Shown: piece after piece, positions 27,896 through 36,424 of the stretch
How the letters are laid out: each line of letters begins with the position of its first letter
How positions within the stretch are numbered: the stretch's first letter is position 1
Source: Streptomyces zhihengii
GTDB taxonomy: Bacteria; Actinomycetota; Actinomycetes; Streptomycetales; Streptomycetaceae
Direction: 5' to 3'
Assembly (NCBI RefSeq): GCF_016919245.1
Contig: NZ_JAFEJA010000001.1
Coordinates: 4,417,501-4,481,500, forward strand
DNA length: 64,000 bases
Notes under the pieces: generated by a model
Databases searched by the model: none
What the model saw: the letters and a program-made list of their open reading frames with translations, nothing else
Told to the model about the DNA's origin: nothing
Program-made: the position numbers and the translations under genes

Positions 27896-28723
27896 ATGGT
27901 GGCGCAGCAGCACAGACGCAGGGGCGGAACGATGGCCGTCGCGGCGACCGTGATGGGGGTGATGGCGGCCACCGGGTGTTCGGGCGGGGGAGCCGTCGCC
28001 GACGAGGGCGACGGCGGCGGGACCGTCGACGAGGTCGTCAGGGCGGCGGACGCGCTGGAGCGGGCGCGCAGCTCCCGGGCGCGCACCGCGATGGAGATGG
28101 CGACCGGCGGCACCCGGGTCACCATCCGCGGCGACGGCGGCTACGACTTCGCCCGCCGCACCGGCCGGCTGACGGTGGTGCTGCCGCCCGACCCGGCCGG
28201 GGCCGACGAGCACGAGCCGATCACCGAACTGCTCACCCCGGGCGCGCTCTACATGAAGAACCGGGGCGCGGGCGTCCCCGCCGACAAGTGGGTCCGCGTC
28301 GACACGGCCGCCCTCGACGACGGGAACCTCGTCACGGGCGGGGCCACCGATCCGCTCGCGGCGGCGGAACTGCTGCGCGGCGCCGAGCAGGTGACCTTCG
28401 TCGGCGAGACCGAGGTCGAGGGCGAGCGGGTGCGGCACTTCCGCGGCACCACGGACATCGGGCGGGCGGCGCGGGCGGCGCGGCCGCACGCCAGGGCGGC
28501 GCTGGCGGCCGCGGCGAAAGGGTTCGCCGACCGGGCGGTGCCGTTCGACGTCTATCTCGACGACGCGGGTCTGCTGCGCAAGGTCCGGCACCGTTTCACC
28601 TTCGCCAACGAGGGGCGCGCGGTGGCCGTGACGTCGACCACGGTCCTCTTCGACTTCGGGGAGCCGGTCGAGGTGCGGCTGCCGGCCCGGGAGGACATCT
28701 ACACCGGGAAGGTCGAGGTCTGA
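27896..28723 (+). CDS. Predicted lipoprotein, LolA/LppX-like fold
   Basis: The 275-aa protein has a signal peptide with basic start ('QQHRRRG') and lipobox ('MAATGCSGGG'). The mature part alternates Asp/Arg-rich strands: 'ARTAMEMATGGTRVTIRGDG', 'TPGALYMKNRGAGVPADKWV' and 'VTFVGETEVEGERVRHFRG'. This is the pattern of actinobacterial LppX/LprG-like proteins that bind lipids. The later strand 'VPFDVYLDDAGLLRKVRHRF' is also typical. It is anchored outside the membrane. The exact ligand is unknown. An ATG at 27932 is an alternative start. Confidence 0.82.
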   Translation: MVAQQHRRRGGTMAVAATVMGVMAATGCSGGGAVADEGDGGGTVDEVVRAADALERARSSRARTAMEMATGGTRVTIRGDGGYDFARRTGRLTVVLPPDPAGADEHEPITELLTPGALYMKNRGAGVPADKWVRVDTAALDDGNLVTGGATDPLAAAELLRGAEQVTFVGETEVEGERVRHFRGTTDIGRAARAARPHARAALAAAAKGFADRAVPFDVYLDDAGLLRKVRHRFTFANEGRAVAVTSTTVLFDFGEPVEVRLPAREDIYTGKVEV

Positions 28724-28782
28724 CGCGGAGCGCGGGGCCCCGGGCGGCGCGCGGCGGCGGCCGTCGCGCGGGAAGCCACCCG

Positions 28783-28853
28783 GGATGGCCAGAGCGCAAA
28801 TGGTCCGGACGTGCCATGCGCTTTGCGCCATCCGGTCCCTAGCCTAGGGACCG
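28783..28853. promoter_or_regulatory. Nested inverted repeats upstream of small gene
   Basis: GGATGGC...GCGCAAA pairs with TTTGCGC/GCCATCC across 28783-28833. A second dyad, CGGTCCCTA-GCC-TAGGGACCG, occupies 28833-28853, ending about 10 nt before the ribosome site of the gene at 28880. They may be operators, or an RNA structure in the leader that affects translation. Confidence 0.5.
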
Positions 28854-28879
28854 ACATCGGCCGGAAGAGGTGACGGCAC

Positions 28880-29059
28880 GTGGCTCCGCCCAGTACGACG
28901 ACAGTCCAGGACGACTGCGTGGCCCTCGCCGAGATCGAGCTCTGCGGCGAGCTGATGATCGCCGCGTCGGCCGTGGACGGGGAGCGGCTGAGCCCGGCCC
29001 GTATCGACGAGGTGCTGTGGGGCACGCCGGACCGGCCGGCCGGCCCGGCGCACCGCTGA
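28880..29059 (+). CDS. Small hypothetical acidic protein
   Basis: The 59-aa product starts at a GTG preceded by GGAAGAGG. It contains 'CVALAEIELCGELMIAASAV' and 'GERLSPARIDEVLW', a helical, acidic, two-Cys pattern. Codon use is like that of neighbouring real genes and a terminator follows. From memory, similar 55-65-aa proteins occur in many Streptomyces. No function is assigned. Confidence 0.7.
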   Translation: MAPPSTTTVQDDCVALAEIELCGELMIAASAVDGERLSPARIDEVLWGTPDRPAGPAHR

Positions 29060-29135
29060 ACTCTCCGCGCCGCGCCCCTCGGCCGACTGCCTCCGCGGCG
29101 TCCACGCTGTGGGCGGGCGATGTGATCAAGCCAAT

Positions 29136-29181
29136 CGTGCCGTTCTTCCGGAGAGGGATTCGTCTCCCGAAGAACGGCACG
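29136..29181. terminator. Bidirectional terminator hairpin
   Basis: A 13-bp stem CGTGCCGTTCTTC / GAAGAACGGCACG has a 20-nt loop that can itself partly pair. It lies between the small plus-strand gene and the convergent csoR gene. Confidence 0.75.
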
Positions 29182-29223
29182 TAACAGGACGAACGGGACC
29201 GGCCTCCGAGGCGGCCCGGGGGG

Positions 29224-29556
29224 TCAGGTGCGCAGAAGGCGGGCGATCGCCTTCGTCGCCTCCTCGACCTTGGCGTCGATCTCGTCGCCGCCCTTGACCG
29301 CCGCGTCCGCGACGCAGTGCCGCAGGTGCTCCTCCAGGAGCTGGAGCGCGAAGGACTGGAGCGCCTTCGTGGACGCCGAGACCTGGGTGAGTATGTCGAT
29401 GCAGTAGACGTCCTCGTCGACCATCCGCTGCAGGCCGCGGATCTGCCCCTCGATCCGGCGCAGCCGCTTGAGGTGCTCGTCCTTCTGCTTGTGGTAGCCG
29501 TGCACGCCGTGGTCGTGGTCGGTGACCGGGGGGCCGGCCGCCTCGGTGGTCGTCAT
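29224..29556 (-). CDS. csoR: CsoR-family copper-sensing repressor
   Basis: The 110-aa all-helical protein has the DUF156/CsoR fold. The Cu(I) ligands Cys-His-Cys are visible in 'DEDVYCIDILTQ' and 'LEEHLRHCVAD'. The basic 'HLKRLRRIEGQIRGLQRMV' segment contacts DNA. The His-rich start ('DHDHGVHGYH') may also bind metal. It represses its own promoter and copper-export genes until Cu(I) binds. A matching operator lies 33 bp upstream of the start. No copA or copZ is adjacent, so its other targets lie elsewhere. Confidence 0.94.
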   Translation of the reverse strand: MTTTEAAGPPVTDHDHGVHGYHKQKDEHLKRLRRIEGQIRGLQRMVDEDVYCIDILTQVSASTKALQSFALQLLEEHLRHCVADAAVKGGDEIDAKVEEATKAIARLLRT

Positions 29557-29588
29557 CGCGTCCTCCCGTTGTCCTGAAAGGGGTGTTG

Positions 29589-29607
29589 TATACCCCTCGT
29601 GGGTATA
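29589..29607. promoter_or_regulatory. CsoR operator
   Basis: TATACCCC-TCG-TGGGTATA is a near-palindrome with the G/C-tract flanked by TATA typical of CsoR sites, placed directly upstream of csoR. It implies copper-relieved autoregulation. The DUF47-pit operon is divergent, but its start is about 145 bp away. Confidence 0.8.
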
Positions 29608-29752
29608 TGGTATCGAATCACAGGGAAATCGGTGGGGGTCTGTGCTGATCGCGTCGGTTGATGGGCGACACTGGGTTGTCGCCGGTTAGCCGTGGCCGGA
29701 TGATGCGCCTAGCATCAGCCTGACCGAAACCAGAGCACCCCGAGGACCCCAC

Positions 29753-30373
29753 GTGCGATTTCGTCTGACCCCCAGGGAGACGAGCTTCTACGACATGTTC
29801 GCCGCATCCGCGGACAACATCGTCACGGGCTCGAAGCTCCTGATGGAACTGCTCGGTGCGGAGTCCTCCGCCCGGGCCGAGATCGCGGAACGGATGCGGG
29901 CAGCAGAGCACGCCGGGGACGACGCGACCCATGCGATCTTCCACCAGCTGAACTCCTCGTTCATCACGCCGTTCGACCGTGAGGACATCTACTCCCTCGC
30001 GTCGTCCCTCGACGACATCATGGACTTCATGGAAGAGGCCGTCGACCTCGTCGTCCTCTACAACGTCGAGGAACTGCCGAAGGGTGTCGAGCAGCAGATC
30101 GAGGTCCTGGCGCGGGCGGCCGAACTGACCGCCGAGGCCATGCCGCACCTGCGGACCATGGACAACCTCACCGAGTACTGGATCGAGGTCAACCGGCTGG
30201 AGAACCAGGCGGACCAGATCCACCGCAAGCTGCTCGCCCACCTCTTCAACGGCAAGTACGACGCCATCGAGGTCCTCAAGCTCAAGCAGATCGTCGATGT
30301 GCTCGAAGAGGCCGCGGACGCGTTCGAGCACGTGGCGAACACGGTGGAGACCATCGCGGTCAAGGAGTCCTGA
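29753..30373 (+). CDS. DUF47/PhoU-like phosphate transport accessory protein
   Basis: The 206-aa helical protein matches the DUF47 family. Key segments are 'RETSFYDMFAASADNIVTGS', 'TPFDREDIYSLASSLDDIMD' and 'QADQIHRKLLAHLFNGKYDA'. These PhoU-like proteins are encoded with Pit transporters and regulate or assist them. The conserved acidic clusters (EDIYSLASSLDDIMD) probably bind metal. Its stop lies 5 bp before the pit start. In S. coelicolor this pair is, from memory, SCO4137-SCO4138. Confidence 0.92.
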   Translation: MRFRLTPRETSFYDMFAASADNIVTGSKLLMELLGAESSARAEIAERMRAAEHAGDDATHAIFHQLNSSFITPFDREDIYSLASSLDDIMDFMEEAVDLVVLYNVEELPKGVEQQIEVLARAAELTAEAMPHLRTMDNLTEYWIEVNRLENQADQIHRKLLAHLFNGKYDAIEVLKLKQIVDVLEEAADAFEHVANTVETIAVKES

Positions 30374-30378
30374 GCTTC

Positions 30379-31377
30379 GTGGACACCTTTGCCCTGATCG
30401 TGACCATTGGTGTCGCGCTCGGATTCACGTACACCAACGGCTTCCACGACTCCGCGAACGCGATCGCGACCTCCGTCTCCACCCGCGCGCTGACACCGCG
30501 CGCGGCGCTGGCGATGGCCGCGGTCATGAACCTCGCGGGGGCCTTCCTCGGACAGGGCGTCGCCAAGACCGTCAGTGAAGGTCTCATCGAGACCCCGCAC
30601 GGCGACCGCGGCATGGGCATCCTGTTCGCGGCGCTCGTCGGCGCGATCGTCTGGAACCTGGTCACCTGGTACTTCGGCCTCCCGTCCTCGTCCTCCCACG
30701 CCCTCTTCGGCGGCATGGTCGGCGCGGCGCTCGCCGGCGGGACGGAGGTGATCTGGACCGGGGTGCTGGAGAAGATCGTCATCCCGATGTTCCTCTCCCC
30801 GATCATCGGTCTGATCTGCGGCTACCTGGTGATGGTCGCGATCATGTGGATGTTCCGGCGGACCAACCCGCACAAGGCGAAGCGCGGCTTCCGTATCGCC
30901 CAGACCGTCTCCGCGGCGGGCATGGCGCTGGGCCACGGCCTCCAGGACGCGCAGAAGACCATGGGCATCGTGGTCATGGCGCTGGTGATCGCGGACGTGG
31001 AGCAGTCCGGCGACGAGATCCCGGTGTGGGTCAAGATCGCGTGCGCCGTGATGCTGTCGCTGGGCACCTACGCGGGTGGCTGGCGCATCATGCGGACGCT
31101 CGGCCGCAAGATCATCGAGCTGGACCCGCCGCAGGGGTTCGCGGCGGAGACGACCGGCGCGTCGATCATGTTCGGCTCGGCGTTCCTGTTCCACGCGCCG
31201 ATCTCGACGACGCATGTGATCACCTCGGCGATCATGGGTGTCGGCGCGACCAAGCGGATCAACGCGGTGCGCTGGGGCGTGGCGAAGAACATCATCCTCG
31301 GGTGGTTCATCACGATGCCGGCGGCGGCGGCGGTGGCGGCGCTGAGCTACGGGGTCGTGTGGTTGATCTTCGGGTGA
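30379..31377 (+). CDS. pitH2: Low-affinity inorganic phosphate transporter, PiT family
   Basis: The 332-aa protein has about ten membrane helices in two repeats. The PiT signatures are 'GFTYTNGFHDSANAIATSVS' in the first half and 'FGSAFLFHAPISTTHVITSA' in the second. It imports metal-phosphate with protons. It is co-transcribed with the DUF47 gene. Together with the pst operon downstream it gives a constitutive/low-affinity plus an inducible/high-affinity uptake system. The symbol is taken from the S. coelicolor SCO4138 equivalent. Confidence 0.94.
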   Translation: MDTFALIVTIGVALGFTYTNGFHDSANAIATSVSTRALTPRAALAMAAVMNLAGAFLGQGVAKTVSEGLIETPHGDRGMGILFAALVGAIVWNLVTWYFGLPSSSSHALFGGMVGAALAGGTEVIWTGVLEKIVIPMFLSPIIGLICGYLVMVAIMWMFRRTNPHKAKRGFRIAQTVSAAGMALGHGLQDAQKTMGIVVMALVIADVEQSGDEIPVWVKIACAVMLSLGTYAGGWRIMRTLGRKIIELDPPQGFAAETTGASIMFGSAFLFHAPISTTHVITSAIMGVGATKRINAVRWGVAKNIILGWFITMPAAAAVAALSYGVVWLIFG

Positions 31378-31939
31378 CGCGTCCCGTGTGACGCGCCTCG
31401 CGGAGCCCCGTCGCCCCCCTCCCTGGGGCGCCGGGGCTCTCCCGTCCCCGGGGCGACCGGCTTTTGCGGGGGCTCCGCCCCCGAGCCCCCGCGCCTCAAG
31501 CTCCCCCTACGGCCTGGCGGCCGTGGGAGGTACCCCATGCGGGGCTGACTTTGTCAGCCCCGCCGGCGCTTGAGGCGACCGCGCGGAGCGCGGTGCGGGC
31601 CACGCGAGGCGCGGACGAAGGCAGCCCGTCCGGCGTTGGCGACCGCGCGGAGCGCGGTGCCGGGTCCGCGCGGTGCGGGCGGCGTCGGCCGGATCTCCCG
31701 ATCACGGCTGGCGCATCCCCGCCGACACACGGGCCAGCCCCCGGACGGAGCCCGGCAACCGGTCAAGCCGCCCCGGGACGGAGCCCCCCCAACCGAGCCC
31801 CCCGGGGACGGAGCCCCCCAACCGCGACCGCCCCCGGGACGGAGCCCCCGTGCAGGAGTGCGGAAGGGCCCGCCCCCTGGGAGAGGGGGCGGGCCCGTCG
31901 TCTTGCGGGTGGCACCGCCATGCAGCACCCGCAGACGGC
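31378..31939. repeat. Intergenic region with repeats and stem-loops
   Basis: About 560 bp between convergent pit and pstB, packed with palindromic units. These are a stem at 31466-31492 (GCGGGGGCTC/GAGCCCCCGC) and a stem at 31539-31563 (GCGGGGCTGAC-TTT-GTCAGCCCCGC). Two exact 22-bp copies of a GACCGCGCGGAGCGCGG-containing unit lie at 31575-31596 and 31639-31660. From 31740 to 31855, degenerate GACGGAGCCCCC repeats follow. Similar elements recur at 51.5 kb. No coding signal is convincing. Confidence 0.75.
31866..31896 (-). terminator. Terminator of pst operon
   Basis: A 12-bp stem GGGCCCGCCCCC / GGGGGCGGGCCC with a 7-nt loop lies 44 bp beyond the pstB stop on the minus strand. Confidence 0.8.
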
Positions 31940-32716
31940 TTATCCGAAGCGCCCCGAGATGTAGTCCTCGGTCGCCTGGACGGACGGGTTGGCGAAGATC
32001 CGCTCCGTGTCGTCGATCTCGATCAGCTTCCCGGGCTGGCCCACCGCCGCCAGGTTGAAGAAGGCCGTGCGGTCGGAGACACGCGCCGCCTGCTGCATGT
32101 TGTGCGTCACGATGACGATCGTGAAGCGCTCCTTCAGCTCGCCGATCAGGTCCTCGATCGCGAGCGTCGAGATCGGGTCGAGCGCCGAGCAGGGCTCGTC
32201 CATCAGCAGCACGTCCGGCTCGACCGCGATCGCGCGGGCGATGCACAGACGCTGCTGCTGGCCGCCGGACAGGCCCGAGCCCGGCTTGTTCAGACGGTCC
32301 TTGACCTCGTTCCAGAGGTTGGCCCCGCGCAGGGACTTCTCGACGATGTCGGCGAGCTGGGCCTTCTTGTAGGAGCCGTTCAGGCGCAGCCCCGCCGCCA
32401 CGTTGTCGAAGATCGACATGGTGGGGAACGGGTTCGGCCGCTGGAAGACCATGCCGACCGTGCGGCGCACGGCGACCGGGTCGATGCCGGAGGCGTAGAG
32501 GTTCTCGTCGTCGAGCATCACCTTGCCCTCGACCCGCCCGCCGGGGGTGACCTCGTGCATGCGGTTGAGGGTGCGCAGGAAGGTGGACTTGCCGCAGCCG
32601 GACGGGCCGATGAAGGCCGTCACGGAGCGGGGCTCCACGGTCATCGAGATGTCCTCGATCGCCTTGTGGGAGCCGTAGTAGGCGGTCAGACCGCTGACGT
32701 CGATTCGCTTTGCCAT
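31940..32716 (-). CDS. pstB: Phosphate ABC transporter ATP-binding protein PstB
   Basis: The 258-aa ATPase has the length and features of PstB. Walker A is 'GPSGCGKST', the Q-loop context is '[20 protein letters not shown]', the signature is '[17 protein letters not shown]', and Walker B is '[16 protein letters not shown]'. The sequence 'MRNLNRMHE'-like ('[13 protein letters not shown]') and the end '[18 protein letters not shown]' are PstB hallmarks. It is the last gene of pstSCAB, 63 bp after pstA. It energises high-affinity phosphate import. Confidence 0.97.
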   Translation of the reverse strand: MAKRIDVSGLTAYYGSHKAIEDISMTVEPRSVTAFIGPSGCGKSTFLRTLNRMHEVTPGGRVEGKVMLDDENLYASGIDPVAVRRTVGMVFQRPNPFPTMSIFDNVAAGLRLNGSYKKAQLADIVEKSLRGANLWNEVKDRLNKPGSGLSGGQQQRLCIARAIAVEPDVLLMDEPCSALDPISTLAIEDLIGELKERFTIVIVTHNMQQAARVSDRTAFFNLAAVGQPGKLIEIDDTERIFANPSVQATEDYISGRFG

Positions 32717-32779
32717 GGGGGTCACTTCGCTTTCTGGTGGTCGCGTCAGCGACCGGCCGTGCGGCATCGGGGCCGCAGA

Positions 32780-33862
32780 TCAGTGCTTCGGGGCCTTCCA
32801 GCGGGCGATGCCGCGAGCCACCAGGTTGAGGATCATGACGAAGGCGATCAGGACCAGGGCGGCGGCCCAGGCGCGGTCGTACGACGCCTCGCTGCCGACC
32901 CGGTACTGCTCCCAGATGTAGAAGGGGAGCGACGACTGGGCGCCTTCGAAGGGGTTGGTGTTGATCAGCTGGCTGCCGAAGACGAGCAGCATGATCGGCG
33001 CGGTCTCACCGGCGATACGCGCGATCGCGAGCATCACACCGGTGGTGATGCCGCCGAGCGCGGTCGGGATGACCACCTTCATGATCGTGCGCCACTTCGG
33101 CACACCGAGGGCGAGGGAGGCCTCGCGCAGCTCGTTCGGGACGAGCTTGAGCATCTCCTCGGTGGAGCGGACGACGACCGGGATCATCAGGATCGCCAGG
33201 GCCAGCGCACCCATCAGGCCGGACGGCTGGAGCTTGAACATCAGCATGATCGACAGCAGGAACAGACCGGCGACGATCGACGGGATGCCCGTCATGACGT
33301 CGACGAAGAACGTCACGGCCTTGGCCAGCGCGCCCTTGCCGTACTCCACCAGGTAGACGGCGGTCAGCAGGCCGATGGGCACCGAGACCAGGGTGGCGAG
33401 GCCGACCTGCTCCAGGGTGCCGATGATGGCGTGGTACACACCGCCGCCCGCCTCGAAGCCGGGGACGCCGGCCATCGAGTGGGTGAGGAAGTACCCGTCG
33501 AGGGCCTTCCAGCCGCGGCTGACGGTGACCCCGATCAGCGAGAACAGCGGCACGACCGCGAGGACGAAGCAGACCCAGACGATGCTGGTCGCCAGCCGGT
33601 CCTTGGCCTGGCGGCGGTTCTCGACGGCGCTGGTGACCGTGTACGAGATCACGACGAAGAAGAGTGCGGAGACCAGCCCCCACTGGATCCGGCTCTCCCA
33701 GCCCGCGACGACGCCGAGACCCACGCCGAGGACGACGGAGACGGCGGCGAAGCCGAGCGGCGCCCACTTGGGGAGCGACCGGGTGCTGAGGCTGCGGCGG
33801 GGACCCGGCGCGGCGTGCGACGGGGTTTCCCTTATGGCGGTCTGGCTCATGCTGCACCCCAT
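32780..33862 (-). CDS. pstA: Phosphate ABC transporter permease PstA
   Basis: The 360-aa permease has about seven membrane helices. The binding-protein-dependent transport motif region is 'EASLALGVPKWRTIMKVVIP' (EAA loop), and 'DVMTGIPSIVAGLFLLSIML' is typical of PstA. Two starts are possible, an ATG at 33862 and one 12 nt later at 33850 ('MSQTAIRE'). The first has GGAG about 10 nt upstream. It forms the channel with PstC. Confidence 0.95.
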   Translation of the reverse strand: MGCSMSQTAIRETPSHAAPGPRRSLSTRSLPKWAPLGFAAVSVVLGVGLGVVAGWESRIQWGLVSALFFVVISYTVTSAVENRRQAKDRLATSIVWVCFVLAVVPLFSLIGVTVSRGWKALDGYFLTHSMAGVPGFEAGGGVYHAIIGTLEQVGLATLVSVPIGLLTAVYLVEYGKGALAKAVTFFVDVMTGIPSIVAGLFLLSIMLMFKLQPSGLMGALALAILMIPVVVRSTEEMLKLVPNELREASLALGVPKWRTIMKVVIPTALGGITTGVMLAIARIAGETAPIMLLVFGSQLINTNPFEGAQSSLPFYIWEQYRVGSEASYDRAWAAALVLIAFVMILNLVARGIARWKAPKH

Positions 33863-33941
33863 TCGTTCACTTCTCCGCCCGCGCGGCGCAGAGGTGCGGC
33901 TTTCGTGGTCGTCTGCGGCCCGGCGGCCGCGCGTGCGTCGT

Positions 33942-34943
33942 TCACGCGTTGGCCCCCGAGTACTCCTTGCGGCGCGCGATGATCAGGCGGGCCGCGCCGT
34001 TGACCAGCAGGGTGAGGACGAAGAGGACCAGGCCGGAGGCGATCAGGGCGTCCCGCCCGAATTCGTTGGCCTCGTCGAACTTCGCGGCGATGTTCTGGGC
34101 GAAGGTGCCGCCGCCCGGGTTCAGCAGGTGCAGCGAGATGAGGAAGCTCGGGGAGAGCACGGTGGCGACGGCCATCGTCTCGCCCAGCGCGCGTCCGAGG
34201 CCGAGCATCGAGGCCGAGATCACACCGGAGCGGCCGAAGGGCAGCACCGACATGCGGACGACCTCCCAGCGGGTCGCGCCGAGGGCCAGGGCGGCCTCCT
34301 CGTTGGTGCGCGGGACCTGGAGGAAGACCTCGCGGCTGACGCTGGTCACGATCGGCAGGATCATGATCGCCAGCAGCACGCCCACGGTGAACAGCGAACG
34401 GGCGACGCCGACCTCGGTCTTCTCGAAGACGTACGTCCAGCCGAAGAAGTCGTCGAGCCAGAGGTTCAGGCCCTCGAGGTACGGGACGAGGAAGAGCGCG
34501 CCCCAGATGCCGTAGATGATCGAGGGGACGGCGGCCAGCAGATCGACGACGTACGCGATCGGGGTGGCCAGCCTGCGCGGCGCGTAGTGCGAGATGAAGA
34601 GCGCGATGCCGACGGCGACCGGGACGGCGATCACCATCGCGATGATCGAGCTGACGACGGTGCCGAAGAGCAGGACCGCGATGCCGAAGACCGGCGGGTC
34701 ACCGGCCGGGTTCCAGTCGAAGGTGGTGAGGAAGTTGCCCTCGTTCTTCGAGATGGCCAGCGTGGCGCGGTAGGTCAGGAACGCGGCGATCGACGCCATG
34801 ATCACCAGCAGCAGGATGCCCGAGCCGCGGGACAGACCGAGGAAGATCTTGTCGCCTGCGCGGCCCGTGGACTTGCTGTTGAGCCCGGTGACCGGCGGAG
34901 CCGGCGTGGGTGGAAGTGAATCGGTGGGTGTGGTGGAAGCCAT
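33942..34943 (-). CDS. pstC: Phosphate ABC transporter permease PstC
   Basis: The 333-aa permease has a Pro/Thr-rich start and six to seven membrane helices. The EAA loop is 'EEAALALGATRWEVVRMSVL'. The upstream conserved 'VDLLAAVPSIIYGIWGALFL' and the later 'GLGRALGETMAVATVLS' are PstC hallmarks. It lies 99 bp after pstS, across a strong hairpin at 35005-35035, and 79 bp before pstA. Confidence 0.96.
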   Translation of the reverse strand: MASTTPTDSLPPTPAPPVTGLNSKSTGRAGDKIFLGLSRGSGILLLVIMASIAAFLTYRATLAISKNEGNFLTTFDWNPAGDPPVFGIAVLLFGTVVSSIIAMVIAVPVAVGIALFISHYAPRRLATPIAYVVDLLAAVPSIIYGIWGALFLVPYLEGLNLWLDDFFGWTYVFEKTEVGVARSLFTVGVLLAIMILPIVTSVSREVFLQVPRTNEEAALALGATRWEVVRMSVLPFGRSGVISASMLGLGRALGETMAVATVLSPSFLISLHLLNPGGGTFAQNIAAKFDEANEFGRDALIASGLVLFVLTLLVNGAARLIIARRKEYSGANA

Positions 34944-35004
34944 GGTCTTTCCGGTCTGTGTGGGGGAGCGCCCGGCTCCCCTGGCGGCGGTGCACCGGAT
35001 GGCG

Positions 35005-35035
35005 GGCCGGCGGGGACGGAGCGTCCCCGCCGGCC
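35005..35035 (-). terminator. Intercistronic hairpin between pstS and pstC
   Basis: A 14-bp stem GGCCGGCGGGGACG / CGTCCCCGCCGGCC with a 3-nt loop begins about 7 bp beyond the pstS stop. It has no U-tract. It likely stabilises or partly terminates pstS mRNA, so that the binding protein outnumbers the membrane components. Confidence 0.75.
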
Positions 35036-35042
35036 TGCTGTG

Positions 35043-36176
35043 TTACTTCAGACCCGCGACGGTCTCGCGGACCTTGGCGTTGATCTCGGCCGGGATCGGG
35101 GCGTAGCCGGCCTCGGAGAGGACCTTCTGGCCCTCGTCGCTGGAGGTGTAGGTCAGGAAGGACTTGACGGTGTCGAGCGTGTCGGCCTTGTTGCCGGTGT
35201 CGCAGACGACCTCGTAGGTGACCAGGACCATCGGGTAGGCGCCCTCGGCCTTGGTGGCGTAGTCGAGCTCGAGCGCCAGGTCCTTGCCGGTGCCCTTGAT
35301 CTTGGCGGCGGCGATGGCCTTGGAGGCGTTCTCCGAGGTGGCGTCCACCGGGGCGGCGGCACCGGTCGCGATGCTCACGGTCGGGATGGACTGCGAGGTG
35401 GCGTAGGAGAGCTCGAAGTAGCCGATGGCGCCCTCGTTCTGCTTGACCTGGGCGGCGACACCGGAGGAGCCGGACGCGGCCTGGCCGCCGGGGGCGGGCC
35501 ACTTCTTCTCGGCCTCGTAGGGCCAGTCGGCCTTCGCGGTGGCGCCCAGGTACTTGCCGAGGTTCTGCGTGGTGCCGGAGTCCTCGGAGCGGTGGAAGGC
35601 CTGGATGGCCTTGTCCGGGAGCTGCGCGTCCTTGTTGAGCGCGGCGATGGCCGGGTCGTTCCAGTTCTTGATCTTGCCGTCGAAGATCTTCGCGATGGTG
35701 GCCGCGTCCAGGCTCAGCTTGTCGACGCCGGGGACGTTGTAGCCGATGGCGATCGGACCGCCGACCATCGGCAGGTTGATGCCCTGGCCGCCCTGGCAGA
35801 TCTTCTTCGACTCCTCGACCTCCTCGGGCTTGAGCGCCGAGTCGGAGCCGGCGAAGCCGACGGTGCCCTGGTTGAAGGCCACGATGCCCTCGCCGGAGGA
35901 CGAGGACTTGTAGTTGACCTCGACGCCCGTGCAGGCGGCCATGTAGTTCTTGACCCAGAGGTCCATCGCGTTCTTCTGCGCGCTGGAGCCGGAGGCGAGG
36001 AGCTTGCCCTTGGCGCCTTCGCACGTGATGTTGGAGGCAGCGCTGGTCGTCTCGCCGTTGCCCGTGGTGCCACCGGTGTTGTCGTCCGAACCGCACGCCG
36101 TGAGGACCAGGGCGCCGGAAACGGCGAGGGCACCGAGCGCGGCGGCCCGAAGCCCGTTCTTGCGCTGAAGCTTCAC
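35043..36176 (-). CDS. pstS: Phosphate-binding lipoprotein PstS
   Basis: The 377-aa protein has a signal peptide with lipobox ('AAALGALAVSGALVLTACGS'). The phosphate-binding segments are 'KLLASGSSAQKNAMDLWVKN', 'QGTVGFAGSDSALKPEE' and 'FHRSEDSGTTQNLGKYLG'. The GTG at 36174-36176 was chosen because AAGGAA sits 9 nt upstream and the signal peptide then starts 'KLQRKNGLRAA'. It captures phosphate outside the membrane and delivers it to PstCA. PHO boxes lie about 100 bp upstream. Confidence 0.96.
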   Translation of the reverse strand: MKLQRKNGLRAAALGALAVSGALVLTACGSDDNTGGTTGNGETTSAASNITCEGAKGKLLASGSSAQKNAMDLWVKNYMAACTGVEVNYKSSSSGEGIVAFNQGTVGFAGSDSALKPEEVEESKKICQGGQGINLPMVGGPIAIGYNVPGVDKLSLDAATIAKIFDGKIKNWNDPAIAALNKDAQLPDKAIQAFHRSEDSGTTQNLGKYLGATAKADWPYEAEKKWPAPGGQAASGSSGVAAQVKQNEGAIGYFELSYATSQSIPTVSIATGAAAPVDATSENASKAIAAAKIKGTGKDLALELDYATKAEGAYPMVLVTYEVVCDTGNKADTLDTVKSFLTYTSSDEGQKVLSEAGYAPIPAEINAKVRETVAGLK

Positions 36177-36274
36177 TTTCGGGTGTTCCTTCCAGTTGCC
36201 GCTGCGGTGCGGCGTGCGTCGGGGTGGGGGGACCGGCTCCGTGCCGGTCACCGTGTAAGGCCGAAATTAGGCAG

Positions 36275-36318
36275 ATCAGGTGAAGTGGCCGACGGGGGAG
36301 AGTGAACGCGAGGTGAAC
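36275..36318 (-). promoter_or_regulatory. PHO box array (PhoP site) upstream of pstS
   Basis: Read on the minus strand, 11-nt direct repeats run GTTCACCTCGC (36308-36318), GTTCACTCTCC (36297-36307), a degenerate unit (36286-36296) and CTTCACCTGAT (36275-36285). This matches the Streptomyces PHO box pattern of GTTCACC repeats. It places the pst operon under PhoR-PhoP control during phosphate limitation. Confidence 0.88.
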
Positions 36319-36424
36319 CGTGGCGGGCGGCCCGGTGCTTCTTCCCCAGGATTGCGCCGGACGGGCGTCACGGCGCGTCGGCAGGCCGTCGTCACCCGTA
36401 CGCGCCGGGCCGGCGGGGTGGCGG

